A DNA stretch of 64,000 nucleotides from Pseudomonas orientalis. GTDB lineage: Bacteria; Pseudomonadota; Gammaproteobacteria; Pseudomonadales; Pseudomonadaceae. The notes beneath the pieces are model-generated. The model was not told where the DNA came from. It searched no databases and worked only from the letters and a program-made list of their open reading frames with translations. The DNA lies in the NCBI RefSeq assembly GCF_002934065.1, contig NZ_CP018049.1, positions 3,656,501-3,720,500 of the forward strand. The letters run 5' to 3'. Position numbers and translations under genes: made by a program. Below are positions 26,439 to 35,373 of the stretch, one piece after another. Numbering within the stretch: the stretch's first letter is position 1; every line of letters begins with the position of its first letter.

Positions 26439-27590
26439 ATGACCGTGGCCTTGACGTCCATCAAAATCAGCACCGACTTCGACAGCGGCAATATCCAGGT
26501 CCTGGATGCCAGCGATGCCTACCAGTTGTTGCTGGCAATCAAACCCGACACACGCAGCCAACATTATCAGTGGTTCCACTTCAAGGCCGAAGGCATGCAT
26601 GTGGGCCACACCCACACGTTTCGCCTGAGCAACGCGGGCGGGTCGTCCTACAAGCACGCATGGACTGGCTATAACGCCGTAGCGTCCTACGACCATGTCA
26701 ATTGGTTCCGCGTGCCGTCACGCTTTGATGGCGAGATTCTGCATATCAGCCTGCAGACCCGGGAAAAGCACGCCTGGTTCGCCTACTTCGAACCCTATAG
26801 CCGTGAACGTCACGACTGGTTGATCGAGCAAGCCCTGAAGTACGCCGGCGTCAAGCTGCTGGCCACCGGTAAAAGTGTCGAAGGCCGCGATATCCAACTG
26901 CTGCGCCGTGGCAAAGGCGGCGAAGGCCGCCGCAAGGTCTGGATCATCGCCCAGCAGCACCCCGGCGAAAACATGGCCGAATGGTTTATGGAGGGGGTAA
27001 TCGAACGCCTACAGCAGAGCGGTGATAGCGAGTTGAAAAAGCTCCTGGCCGTCGCCGACCTGTACCTGGTGCCCAACATGAACCCCGACGGCGCATTTCA
27101 TGGCCACCTGCGTACCAACGCCATGGGCCAGGACCTCAACCGCGCCTGGCAGAGCGCCAGCCAGGAACTCAGCCCGGAAGTCCTGTTCGTGCAACAGCAG
27201 ATGGAAAAATATGGCGTCGACCTGTTCCTCGATATCCATGGCGATGAAGAAATCCCCTACGTGTTCACCGCCGGCTGTGAAGGCAACCCCGGCTACAGCC
27301 CGCGTATCGAAGCCCTGGAAAAACACTTGCGCAGTCACCTGAGCCAACTGACTCGTGACTTTCAGACCACCCACGGCTACACCCGCGACCTGCCGGGCGA
27401 AGCCAATATGACCCTGGCTTGCAATGCGGTCGGTGAGAAATACGACTGCCTGTCACTGACCCTGGAGATGCCCTTCAAGGACAATGATGACGCGCCCAAT
27501 CCGCAAACCGGTTGGTCAGGCGAGCGCTCCAGGCAATTGGGCAAGCACGTCCTGAGCAGCGTGGCCGATATCATCGACCACGTGCGTTGA
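26439..27590 (+). CDS. M14-family zinc carboxypeptidase, cytosolic carboxypeptidase-like
   Basis: The 383-residue protein has an N-terminal beta domain (1-125) followed by an M14 peptidase domain. Zinc ligands are in QQHPGENMAEW (His, Glu) and DIHGDEEIPY (His), substrate residues in MNPDGAFHGHLRTNAMGQDLNR, and the catalytic Glu in SLTLEMPFKDNDD. This arrangement belongs to the cytosolic carboxypeptidase-like branch (related to eukaryotic deglutamylases), whose bacterial substrates are unclear. No signal peptide. The 270 bp between the PrrF terminator and this gene show only a weak palindrome TGAGAATCAATCTCA at 26299. Confidence 0.92.
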   Translation: MTVALTSIKISTDFDSGNIQVLDASDAYQLLLAIKPDTRSQHYQWFHFKAEGMHVGHTHTFRLSNAGGSSYKHAWTGYNAVASYDHVNWFRVPSRFDGEILHISLQTREKHAWFAYFEPYSRERHDWLIEQALKYAGVKLLATGKSVEGRDIQLLRRGKGGEGRRKVWIIAQQHPGENMAEWFMEGVIERLQQSGDSELKKLLAVADLYLVPNMNPDGAFHGHLRTNAMGQDLNRAWQSASQELSPEVLFVQQQMEKYGVDLFLDIHGDEEIPYVFTAGCEGNPGYSPRIEALEKHLRSHLSQLTRDFQTTHGYTRDLPGEANMTLACNAVGEKYDCLSLTLEMPFKDNDDAPNPQTGWSGERSRQLGKHVLSSVADIIDHVR

Positions 27591-27607
27591 CTGTCAGCCA
27601 AAGCTGA

Positions 27608-28147
27608 TCAGTGCCGGGTGCCGGTCATGCTTTGCAGCACGCCGTCTCGGCGGATCAACCCGTGAAAGAGCGCGGCCGCCAGGTGCACCAGCACCGTCAG
27701 GAACAGCAGGTAGGCGAGATAACCGTGGGCCTTGCGCAACAGGGCAAACAACGGCGCATTCGCCGACACCAATGCCGGCAGTTGTACGGAGCTGCTGAGC
27801 ATCACCGGGTCACCGGCGGCCGATATCATTGCCCAGCCCAACAACGGCAACACCAGCATCAATCCATACAACACCACATGGGACGCCTTGGCCGCGAGTA
27901 CTTGCCACAGCGGCAAGTCCGTCGGCAGCGGCGGTTGGCGCGTGGAAAAACGCACCACCAGGCGCACCACGACCAGCGCCAGGATGGCGATGCCCAGCGG
28001 CTTGTGCAGGTGAATCAGCCACTCGTGCCGCTCAGACACCGACGCCGCCAGGCCCGCGCCGATAAACAGCATGGCGATGATCATCAACGCCATCAGCCAG
28101 TGCAGCAAACGCGCCAGCGGGGCGAAAAATCGTGGTTGAACCTTCAT
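27608..28147 (-). CDS. Cytochrome b561 partner of the catalase-like protein
   Basis: The 179-residue protein has four predicted membrane helices with paired haem-ligand histidines (LLHWLMALMI, HEWLIHLHKPLG, AHGYLAYLLFLTVLVHLAAALFHGL). It belongs to the bacterial cytochrome b561 (CybB/YceJ-like) family that passes electrons within the inner membrane. Its start overlaps the upstream catalase-like gene by four bases, so the two are translated together and probably form one redox unit under ECF sigma control. Confidence 0.93.
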   Translation of the reverse strand: MKVQPRFFAPLARLLHWLMALMIIAMLFIGAGLAASVSERHEWLIHLHKPLGIAILALVVVRLVVRFSTRQPPLPTDLPLWQVLAAKASHVVLYGLMLVLPLLGWAMISAAGDPVMLSSSVQLPALVSANAPLFALLRKAHGYLAYLLFLTVLVHLAAALFHGLIRRDGVLQSMTGTRH

Positions 28148-29226
28148 GGCTTCGACTCCTGGGAGACACTGTGCAACGGACTGACTTCACCGGCACGGCG
28201 CAGGTATGAACTGGCATAGGCCGCCGAGCGTGCCGCCAGCAACGGGTCATTGGACGCCTCGATACCGCTGGGCAGAATCAGCGGGTCGAAGTTGATATCG
28301 CGGCAATCGCCGTCGGCTTGTGGCTGGCTGCTCTGCAACACCAGGGTGCCGGCGTTGACTACCTTGTGCGCACCGGTCCAGGTCTTGCTGGCGTCATCGA
28401 GCGGGTCGCCTGGGTTGGCCAGCGTCATGTTCAGCTGCCAATGCAGGGGCCCCGCAGCCAGGCGCTGCACCAGGTCTTTTTCCAGGAAATCGCCGCCCTC
28501 AGGCGCGGTATCGCCCGCTGCATCCTGGCTCTGTGGCACCACGGTCCAGCGCACGGCCTGGCGTTTGCCGTCGGCGCTCACCAGGTAAAACGCGTTGATG
28601 CCGTTATAGGTTTCGGTCGCGTAACTGGCCGATGGCCTGGCGGTTTTGACCCAGGCCAGAAACGCCGCCGTCTCCGGGTGGGCGGCAAAAAACGCCGGCA
28701 TGCTCGCCGGGTTCGGCTTGCCGGTGGCCGGGTCCGGCGCGCCGGCCTTGAGCAACTGGTAGAACGCTTCGGGCGTACCCACCGGGAACACCGGCATGCT
28801 GTTCATCCCGGTGCGCCACTGCTGGCCGTTGGCCTGGCTGAACTGCACGGCAAAACTGCGGATCGGCACACTGCTGTCCGGCGCATAAGGGTTGCCGCTG
28901 GGCAAGGCGAACCGCCCGATCACCGGGGTTTTCGCCTCGTTGAACAACTGGGCGCTGGAGTAGGCACGCACTTCGGGACTGCTCTCGAAGTACCCGGCCA
29001 CACACACGCCCTTGGCATGGTTACGCCGAAACCCCGGGTGCACACCGTTATTGGTTTCCAGGGCATTGACCAGGTTTTTTGGCCGCAGACGCTGTGGGTC
29101 GAGCGTGCCGTTGACGTAGGCAAATGCCCCGGCAACAACCGCAACCACGGCGCCGATACCCGCGAGTCGCGCGATCAGGCTAGCAGTGCTTAAAGGAGGA
29201 CGAGGCGGTGGTGAGTGATCTACCAT
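28144..29226 (-). CDS. Catalase-family (SrpA-like) haem peroxidase
   Basis: The 360-residue protein is a mini-catalase of the SrpA type. A cytoplasmic tail and one N-terminal membrane/signal helix (about 18-40) place the rest in the periplasm. The catalase core includes NNGVHPGFRRNHAKGVCVAG with the distal His, and IRSFAVQFSQANGQQWRTGMNSMP-type substrate-channel sequence. It lacks the C-terminal flavodoxin-like region of large catalases. It is first in an operon with cytochrome b561 and is preceded by an ECF-type promoter matching that of the divergent sigma gene. Confidence 0.92.
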   Translation of the reverse strand: MVDHSPPPRPPLSTASLIARLAGIGAVVAVVAGAFAYVNGTLDPQRLRPKNLVNALETNNGVHPGFRRNHAKGVCVAGYFESSPEVRAYSSAQLFNEAKTPVIGRFALPSGNPYAPDSSVPIRSFAVQFSQANGQQWRTGMNSMPVFPVGTPEAFYQLLKAGAPDPATGKPNPASMPAFFAAHPETAAFLAWVKTARPSASYATETYNGINAFYLVSADGKRQAVRWTVVPQSQDAAGDTAPEGGDFLEKDLVQRLAAGPLHWQLNMTLANPGDPLDDASKTWTGAHKVVNAGTLVLQSSQPQADGDCRDINFDPLILPSGIEASNDPLLAARSAAYASSYLRRAGEVSPLHSVSQESKP

Positions 29227-29282
29227 GAATGAACTCCAGGGCCAGAGGCCTCAGGGGGTGAAACATAAGGTCGGAGCATTGA

Positions 29283-29307
29283 GACGCACGCCGATAAACT
29301 CTATTCC
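29283..29307 (-). promoter_or_regulatory. ECF-sigma promoter for the catalase/cytochrome b561 operon
   Basis: Read on the minus strand: GGAAT (29307-29303), 16-bp spacer, CGTCTC (from 29286). The same -35, spacing and -10 are found on the plus strand in front of the sigma gene. Predicted start is near 29276, about 50 nt before the ATG. Confidence 0.8.
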
Positions 29308-29334
29308 CTGGCCGCGTTTTATTTTTCGGCCCAT

Positions 29335-29359
29335 GGAATAACCTTCAGCGCCGCACGTC
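29335..29359 (+). promoter_or_regulatory. ECF-sigma autoregulatory promoter
   Basis: GGAAT (29335-29339), 16-bp spacer, CGTCTC (29356-29361). It predicts a start near 29366, 32 nt before the sigma-factor ATG. It is identical in its key elements to the divergent catalase promoter. Confidence 0.8.
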
Positions 29360-29397
29360 TCTCCAGTCCCAGCAGCGTAGTAGCCAGCCAGACGCCC

Positions 29398-29904
29398 ATG
29401 CATGAACTCGACGAACAGTTACGTGAACTCATCCCCAGGTTGCGGCGCTTTGCCGTATCCCTGACCCGTAACGCCAGCAGCGCCGACGACCTGGTGCAGT
29501 CAACCCTGGAACGAGGGATCATCGCCTGGGCCGACAAGCGCATCGAAGGCGACCTGCGCGCGTGGCTGTTTTCAATCCTGTACCGGCAATTCCTCGATGC
29601 CCATCGGCGCAGCCGGCGCTACGCGCGCATGCTCGAGTTCTTCACCGGCCGCGACGATGCGCAGCCCTCGGTGGAGCGTACGGTGATGGCCCAATCCACC
29701 CTGCAAGCGTTCGACCACCTCACTGCCGAGCAGCGCGCCCTGCTGCTGTGGGTGTCCGTCGAAGGCTTGAGCTACAAGGAAGTCGCCGAAATACTCGACG
29801 TGCCCATCGGTACGGTGATGTCGCGTCTCTCACGCGCCCGCCAGGCCTTGCGTCAACTCAGCGATGGCGAAATTGCCAGCCCTTCCCTGCGGATACTCAA
29901 ATGA
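29398..29904 (+). CDS. ECF RNA polymerase sigma factor
   Basis: The 168-residue protein has sigma region 2 (about 9-75, with RRFAVSLTRNASSADDLVQS and RAWLFSILYRQFLDAHRR) and region 4 (about 105-158, LLLWVSVEGLSYKEVAEILD and GTVMSRLSRARQALRQL), with no region 3, as expected for the ECF class. Its gene overlaps the anti-sigma gene by four bases. The divergent operon encodes a catalase-like protein and cytochrome b561, and both sides carry the same GGAAT-N16-CGTC promoter, so its regulon is at least these four genes. Oxidative or redox stress is the likely signal (inference). Confidence 0.94.
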   Translation: MHELDEQLRELIPRLRRFAVSLTRNASSADDLVQSTLERGIIAWADKRIEGDLRAWLFSILYRQFLDAHRRSRRYARMLEFFTGRDDAQPSVERTVMAQSTLQAFDHLTAEQRALLLWVSVEGLSYKEVAEILDVPIGTVMSRLSRARQALRQLSDGEIASPSLRILK

Positions 29905-30638
29905 TCAGCCTGCCTCCCAGCGAACGTGACTTACACGCCTACGTCGATCACCAGTTGCCGGACAGTGATCGCCGTGCCCTTGAAACCTGGCTGGCGAGCC
30001 ACCCCGATGTGGCCGCCCAGGTGCATGCCTGGCAACAGGATGCACAGTTGCTGCGCGCCTCTTTGAGCGGTGCCCTGCGACAGCCAGGCAACCCGGCATT
30101 GGACCCGGCGCTGATTCGTCAGCGCATCAGGCAACGGTCCCGCCGCCATCTCGCCACCGCGGCGCTGCTGCTGATCGCTGTGAGCCTCGGCGGACTGGGC
30201 GGCTGGCACGCCCGCGAGGCCACCCAGCCAGCGCTGTTGCCGATGGCCGATGCGATGCAGGCATACCGCCTGTTTGCCCAGGACGGCATCATGCCCGCCG
30301 ATTACAACGCTCAGGACCGCAGCACCATGCAGGCCTGGCTCGATCGTTACTTCAACCAGGCCCATCGCTTGCCCGACTTGAGCCAGGCGGGGTTCAAGCC
30401 GGTCAGCGGGCGCCTGCTCACCACCGACCAAGGCGCAGCGGCCATGGTGCTGTACGAAGACCCGCAGGGTCGGCGCATCAGTTTCTATATCCGTCCGCCG
30501 GGTCCGAACAACGGCTTCCTGCCGCGCGGCAGCCGCAGCGCCGACGGCTTGCAGGCTGACTATTGGTCGGGCGGCGGGTACAACTACGCGATGGTCAGCC
30601 CAGTGGATCAAGCCGGCGCGCAGCAAATGAAGTTCTAG
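29901..30638 (+). CDS. Membrane anti-sigma factor
   Basis: The 245-residue protein has an N-terminal sigma-binding segment (residues 1-60, DLHAYVDHQLPDSDRR), one membrane helix (about 83-101) and a periplasmic domain (about 105-245) ending with SADGLQADYWSGGGYNYAMV, which resembles the sensor part of DUF-type anti-sigma proteins. The usual zinc-binding His-x3-Cys-x2-Cys of ZAS anti-sigmas is absent, so release by thiol oxidation is unlikely. Four-base overlap with the sigma gene indicates stoichiometric synthesis. Its stop codon overlaps the convergent csuE-like stop in CTAG. Confidence 0.9.
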   Translation: MISLPPSERDLHAYVDHQLPDSDRRALETWLASHPDVAAQVHAWQQDAQLLRASLSGALRQPGNPALDPALIRQRIRQRSRRHLATAALLLIAVSLGGLGGWHAREATQPALLPMADAMQAYRLFAQDGIMPADYNAQDRSTMQAWLDRYFNQAHRLPDLSQAGFKPVSGRLLTTDQGAAAMVLYEDPQGRRISFYIRPPGPNNGFLPRGSRSADGLQADYWSGGGYNYAMVSPVDQAGAQQMKF

Positions 30639-31624
30639 AACCCCACGTCCAGCACTACGTTGTCCAGGTAGATACCGGCCGGCGGCGTGGGCTGGTCGGT
30701 GTAGATTCTGGCGTTGTAGTTGTACACCTGGCTGCCCGTGCCCAAGCCATTGCCAGGGTTGACCTCCGCCGTGGAACTGGCCCGCCGCGCCGCGCCAACG
30801 CTGCCCCAACGGGTGGTTCCGGCACTTTTGAAAATGTCGTAGGCCAGGTAGTTGCCGCCGGAAATCATGCGCCGCCGCCCACCGATGCTGACCGCGTTCT
30901 GGCCGTCACTCAAGCCCACCGTGTAGGCGCTGCCCTTGGTGCAGGCGATGTTGATGGTCTGCCCGGTCACGGCGGCGAAACCGCTGACCACCGGCGCGCT
31001 GCCAAAGCTGATAGTGGGGGCGGTGATCTGGCAGTCGTTGGTCACGGTCATGCTCACGGTCAGTGACGCCGTGCCGCTGCCAATATCACGGCCCAGGCAG
31101 ATACCGCCAAGCCCGACCCCCGAGCAATAGTTCCAGTTCCAGGCAATGTTCAGCGTCTCGGTATACAAGCCGGCGGCGACATTGCTGCCGGTGATGCTGC
31201 CCAGGTACAACGGCACGCTTTTCGGACCCGGCCCCGCGATCAGGCCGATGATCTGGGCGATACCGCCGGCGCCGCCAAAATCGAACTGCGCCCCACGGGT
31301 GATCGGATAACTGGTGCTGTTGGTGCCATAAATCGTGTAGCCGATCACATCCCCGGTCGGCCCGCGCATGCCGCTCTGGGGCGAGGTAATCGTGGCGTAG
31401 AAATGGTCGGTCGACACCAGCAGCGAAATCAGGGACGAGGTGCAACTCAGCCCGGCGCTGGTGGTGGAGCTGGTCTGCGCAGCGGTACGCACGGTCATCG
31501 AACTGATCGAGCCGAAACTGGCCGGCACCGTGGCCCCCACCGAGCACGCGGCCAACGCCGTGCCTGAACACAACAGTCCCAAACCAAACAGCGCTACCCC
31601 AAACAACCATCCCTTGCCCCTCAC
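30635..31624 (-). CDS. csuE: Csu-type pilus tip adhesin (two spore-coat-U domains)
   Basis: The 329-residue secreted protein has a signal peptide (cut near ALAACSVGA) and two consecutive SCPU (spore coat U) beta-sandwich domains, about 26-175 and 180-329, the second ending in DNVVLDVGF, a donor-strand-type C-terminal motif. In Acinetobacter the equivalent CsuE is the two-domain tip adhesin of an archaic chaperone-usher pilus that binds hydrophobic surfaces. It is the last gene of the operon, 23 bp after the usher. Confidence 0.88.
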   Translation of the reverse strand: MRGKGWLFGVALFGLGLLCSGTALAACSVGATVPASFGSISSMTVRTAAQTSSTTSAGLSCTSSLISLLVSTDHFYATITSPQSGMRGPTGDVIGYTIYGTNSTSYPITRGAQFDFGGAGGIAQIIGLIAGPGPKSVPLYLGSITGSNVAAGLYTETLNIAWNWNYCSGVGLGGICLGRDIGSGTASLTVSMTVTNDCQITAPTISFGSAPVVSGFAAVTGQTINIACTKGSAYTVGLSDGQNAVSIGGRRRMISGGNYLAYDIFKSAGTTRWGSVGAARRASSTAEVNPGNGLGTGSQVYNYNARIYTDQPTPPAGIYLDNVVLDVGF

Positions 31625-31647
31625 CCGAACACTCCCTGTTCAATCCT

Positions 31648-33996
31648 TCATTGGCAGACCAACGGCCCGATCAGCGGCACGTCCTGTTGATGCTCATCGA
31701 TATCGAAGCTCGCCTGGCAACTGCGACCTTCTGCGAGGGTGACGTGCAGCGTGTTGTGGGCGCTGAGGTTTTCCAGATACACCAGCCCGTCCCAGCCGAC
31801 CACCGCCTGGGTGTTGCTCTGCTCATGCACCACCAGGCTGCCCAGCGGCAACTCCTGATGCTGGCTGTCGAGCAGGGTGATGCTCGCGGCGAGCACCCGG
31901 CGCAACGGAAATTCCAGCAGGTAGCCGCTGCCACGGCGTACCGACACGCGCTGTTCCACATTCGGGCTCTGCACATTCGGTGGCAGGTTCAGCGGGTCGA
32001 TTTCATATTTGGCGCGGTAATAGGCACTGCTCCAGGGCACCAGCAAGTGGCCCTTGCTGTCGGTCTCGCCGACCAACTGGTTTTCATAGCGCACCGGAAT
32101 CCCGGCGAATCCCTGGGTGCTCACTACCACAAAGGCATCGTTGATGCGGTTGGCGGCAAACGTGTTACCGCCCATCCACACCAGCGAGCCGCTGGCATCC
32201 GCCCAGCGTGTCTGGGCCTCGCTGCTGCCGTACACACCGGCCTGCAGCTGCACCGACTGCAAGCGCCAGGTCAGATCGGCCTGGCGATAAGTGGGGGTGT
32301 CGCCCTGGGCGTAGCCGAGGTTGTAACCCACCCCGCCTTCGCTGGGCACTGCGCGGCTGTAGTTGATGCGTTGGCGGCTGGCGCCGTCCTTGCCGCGCTC
32401 GGTGCTCAAGGCCAGGCTGCCGTTGAGGTCGAACGGAATCACCAGTTGCGCCTGCATCGCCCAGTTGCTGTCACCGATTTCGCGGTTGGCCGACAGGTAC
32501 ACGCTGGAGTTGCGCCACAGCGGTTTGCTCCAGCTCAGGTTGAGCAGCCGCGTGCGCGAGTCGTCCGCCGCCTGCACGTCGAAATAGCCCAGGCCGAGGC
32601 TGCCGAACCGCTCGAGGTTGAGGCTCAGGGTGACTTGCTCGCTGCGCTTGCTGAGGCGAGCGTAGGGCGTGTCGACCAGGGTCAGGTCGGCATACGCGTC
32701 GCGCCGTTCGACACGTTGGTACATCAGGCTGTAGCGCGCGCTGTTGTACTGATAGCCCAGGCTCAGTTGCCGGCCGCTGCGGCTGTCGAACCGGCTCTGG
32801 CTGACGGCGGTATTGAGCACGCCGAAATTGCCCAGGCGCAGGTTGCCGCCGAGCCCGCCGAGGGTCAGGTCGCTGGAGGCTTCGGCGTGGCTTTCCAGGG
32901 TCAGGTTGTCGGAATAGCCGTAGCGGAACGTACCGCTGGCCACGCCCGGCCCGTAGCCGAAATCGCGCAGGGTGTAACCGCGACGCAAGGTCCCGGCGGC
33001 CACGGAAAAATCCGTCAAGCCGTGTTGCAGCAAGGTGCTGGTGACATAGAAGGGAACGGTGGTCGACACCTGGCGGCCGAGGGCGTCGGTGGTGACCACC
33101 ACGGCCTCACCGGCACCATTGATGAACGGGATGTTGGTCAGGGTGTACGGCCCGGGTTGCAGCTGCGCGCTTTCGGTCTTGTAGCCGTTGATGAACAGGT
33201 CGACCGACGAGGGCACCGCCGCCTCGCCGGCAAATTGCGGCAAGGGGTACGTCACCAGGTCCGGACGCACGGCAAAGTCCCGCGACAGTTGCACCCCGCC
33301 CAGGCGCACCGAGCTGCTCCAGGGCAGCGAACCGCTGATCACATCCCCGGCCTCGTAGGTGAGCAGCCGCTCATCATCGGAAAAGCGCCAGGTGGTGTCG
33401 TAGCGTCGGTAACCGTTGTTGAGCGTGCTGTTGCTGATGCCATTGGACAGGGTCTGACGCAGTTGCCCGGTGTTGGACAAGGTGCCCCAGTTATCGAACA
33501 GACGCACCTCGTTCCAGGCCGCAAGGTAGCTGCCGCCCTCGTCGGTGTCGTTGAAATACACGTCATAGTTGAGCAAGGCGCCGAAGCTGCTCATGGCCTG
33601 GGTGCGCGGGTAGGTGTTGCGGTTGCCGATGAACTGCTCCTGCAACCACGACGGTGGCACATCCAGCAGCAGGCGCTGGCCGTTGCTGTCGTAATCGCTG
33701 TGCAGGCCAGGCACGCTGTCCAGGGCCACGCTGCCATCGGGGTCACCCGGCAGCTTCATGCCCACGTCCTGCAAGGCGCTGGCGGGCACGAAGAGCTGCC
33801 CGGCGCGTTGCTCGACCGCGATGACCCGGCCGGTGTCCATCTGGTTGACCACCAATTGCAGAAACAGCTGTGCATCGGCGACCGCCTCCATGCTGCTCGG
33901 CGGCGGCGGCAGATCGCCCGCTACCGCAGCGCCCCACAGCCCGCTTACCACTGCCACTGATGGCCATATACCACGAGTCCAACCACGACTCACCAT
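31648..33996 (-). CDS. csuD: Outer-membrane usher of a Csu-type archaic chaperone-usher pilus
   Basis: The product (782 residues from this start) is a fimbrial usher: signal peptide ending in GAAVAGDLPPPP, N-terminal domain, a large beta-barrel with plug, and C-terminal domains (TLLDSQHQELPLGSLVVHEQ, LAEGRSCQASFDIDEHQQD). The start at 33996 follows GAAGGA and gives a proper signal peptide; upstream in-frame ATGs up to 34065 do not. It secretes and polymerises the small SCPU subunits encoded upstream. The long antisense frame across this gene is a GC artefact. Confidence 0.92.
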   Translation of the reverse strand: MVSRGWTRGIWPSVAVVSGLWGAAVAGDLPPPPSSMEAVADAQLFLQLVVNQMDTGRVIAVEQRAGQLFVPASALQDVGMKLPGDPDGSVALDSVPGLHSDYDSNGQRLLLDVPPSWLQEQFIGNRNTYPRTQAMSSFGALLNYDVYFNDTDEGGSYLAAWNEVRLFDNWGTLSNTGQLRQTLSNGISNSTLNNGYRRYDTTWRFSDDERLLTYEAGDVISGSLPWSSSVRLGGVQLSRDFAVRPDLVTYPLPQFAGEAAVPSSVDLFINGYKTESAQLQPGPYTLTNIPFINGAGEAVVVTTDALGRQVSTTVPFYVTSTLLQHGLTDFSVAAGTLRRGYTLRDFGYGPGVASGTFRYGYSDNLTLESHAEASSDLTLGGLGGNLRLGNFGVLNTAVSQSRFDSRSGRQLSLGYQYNSARYSLMYQRVERRDAYADLTLVDTPYARLSKRSEQVTLSLNLERFGSLGLGYFDVQAADDSRTRLLNLSWSKPLWRNSSVYLSANREIGDSNWAMQAQLVIPFDLNGSLALSTERGKDGASRQRINYSRAVPSEGGVGYNLGYAQGDTPTYRQADLTWRLQSVQLQAGVYGSSEAQTRWADASGSLVWMGGNTFAANRINDAFVVVSTQGFAGIPVRYENQLVGETDSKGHLLVPWSSAYYRAKYEIDPLNLPPNVQSPNVEQRVSVRRGSGYLLEFPLRRVLAASITLLDSQHQELPLGSLVVHEQSNTQAVVGWDGLVYLENLSAHNTLHVTLAEGRSCQASFDIDEHQQDVPLIGPLVCQ

Positions 33997-34068
33997 GGCG
34001 TTGCGTCCTTCAATGGACATCTCCATCCTGTTAAAACCCGGGCTCGCACCCGTCCCGCGACACACCGT

Positions 34069-34857
34069 TTATCGTGTCGGCGCGAGGCTCTCCACTTGCG
34101 TCGCACCGTTGATCCTGACTTGCAGCGGCTGGTCGCCCGGCACATCACCCGGCACCGGCCAGCGCATGGTCGCTCCCGGCAATACGTAGCCGAGCAGCCC
34201 TTCCACCAGCGGCCGGGTCTGGCCGCCCTGTTTGAACGAGGCATCGGTCAACCGCGCATGCACGGCGCCCTGGTTACGCACCTCGATATAGCTGCGCCCC
34301 GCCACGTTGACCTTTTTCCAGCTCAGTTGCGGCTGACCGGCGCCCTTTGGATCGCGCTGGCGGGTGGCGTCGTCCTTGCTCCACAGGCCGGCGCCATAGG
34401 CAAACAAGGGCACCGAATAGCGCATCTGGAAACGAATCGCCGCCGCCGTATTCTTGCCCTCCGGTGGCGCGGGCACCTGCAGCGCCGAGGGAATTTCATC
34501 GATGATGATGCGATAGGCCAACTCCCGGCCTGGAGGCACTTCACGGGTGCGGGTCAGGCGCACCAGTTGCTTCTGCCCGGGTTCGATCCTGGCCACCGGC
34601 GGGCTGCCGACCACATCGCGCTGGTTCTGGTACTGCTCGTCGAAGCCGTTCTGGCTCCAGGCAAACACGCGCACCTGCAGGTTGGCCGTCTCGCTGCCAC
34701 GGTTCTCCAGCCACAGCGCGCTGGCCTGTTGGTCGGCCTCCAGCACCGGGTCGATGGGCCAGATCAGCACCGAGCTGGCCGCCTGCACAAGCCCGCTCGT
34801 GCACAGGGCACCCAAGACAACACCCGCGGCCCACAGCCGCCGGGAAGGTGAACGCAT
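34069..34857 (-). CDS. csuC: Periplasmic pilus chaperone (Csu type)
   Basis: The 262-residue protein has a signal peptide (ALCTSGLVQAASSVLIWP) and two Ig-like PapD-type domains. DPVLEADQQASALWLENRGSETANLQVRVFAW (stated by position, about 33-64) is the N-domain, and RIEPGQKQLVRLTRTREVPPGRELAYRIIIDEIP the chaperone signature region (about 87-120). The start is set by AAGGAG eight bases before the ATG; a longer frame reads into the upstream subunit gene. It lies between the last small subunit gene and the usher. Confidence 0.92.
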   Translation of the reverse strand: MRSPSRRLWAAGVVLGALCTSGLVQAASSVLIWPIDPVLEADQQASALWLENRGSETANLQVRVFAWSQNGFDEQYQNQRDVVGSPPVARIEPGQKQLVRLTRTREVPPGRELAYRIIIDEIPSALQVPAPPEGKNTAAAIRFQMRYSVPLFAYGAGLWSKDDATRQRDPKGAGQPQLSWKKVNVAGRSYIEVRNQGAVHARLTDASFKQGGQTRPLVEGLLGYVLPGATMRWPVPGDVPGDQPLQVRINGATQVESLAPTR

Positions 34858-34882
34858 AAAACCACTCCTTATTCCCATAGCC

Positions 34883-35371
34883 CTACCACGACAGCTGCAC
34901 CTGCAACGTGTCGCTGTACGTCCCCCCAGGCTGATTGCCCGGCAGTACCACCCGCCCGTAGATCGGCAGGCTGATGGTGTTTGCATCGCTGTAGCTCACG
35001 CTGATGCTCTGGCCGATCCCCAGGCTCTGGCTGAACGCCGCATCGCGAAACAGTTGGTAAGCCACCCGCGCGCTGCCGCTGTTGTGCAGCAAATTGCGCC
35101 CGGTGCCGCTGTGCAACCCGCCGTCGACACTCATGCTCAGCGCCACGCCCGGCGTACATTGCAGGGTCACGCCGCCGGTAAGGGCCGCCGTCACCGTGCT
35201 GGTGGCCAGGGCCGAATAGCTGCCATAGGTCAGCGTGCCGTAGTTGCTGGCGCTGCCCACGATCAGGCAACCCGGCGTGATGGTAGCGCTGACCTGAAAG
35301 CTCTGGCTGGTCACCGCCGACAACGGCAGTGGCAACGCCAGCCCACAGGCCAACCACACCCTGAGCCACAT
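34883..35371 (-). CDS. SCPU-domain pilus subunit 4
   Basis: The 162-residue protein has a signal peptide (cut near LPLSAVTSQ) and one spore-coat-U domain with the Cys pair in ITPGCLIVGSAS and VTLQCTPGV, ending in YSDTLQVQLSW. The YxDTLxVxLxW C terminus is the conserved strand of Csu subunits used in donor-strand exchange. Nearest the chaperone gene; its ATG follows the previous stop by two bases. Confidence 0.88.
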   Translation of the reverse strand: MWLRVWLACGLALPLPLSAVTSQSFQVSATITPGCLIVGSASNYGTLTYGSYSALATSTVTAALTGGVTLQCTPGVALSMSVDGGLHSGTGRNLLHNSGSARVAYQLFRDAAFSQSLGIGQSISVSYSDANTISLPIYGRVVLPGNQPGGTYSDTLQVQLSW

Positions 35372-35373
35372 CG

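Noticed and set aside
31651..33960. 769-codon open frame antisense to the usher
   Set aside because: Same artefact; no recognisable motif, no ribosome-binding site.
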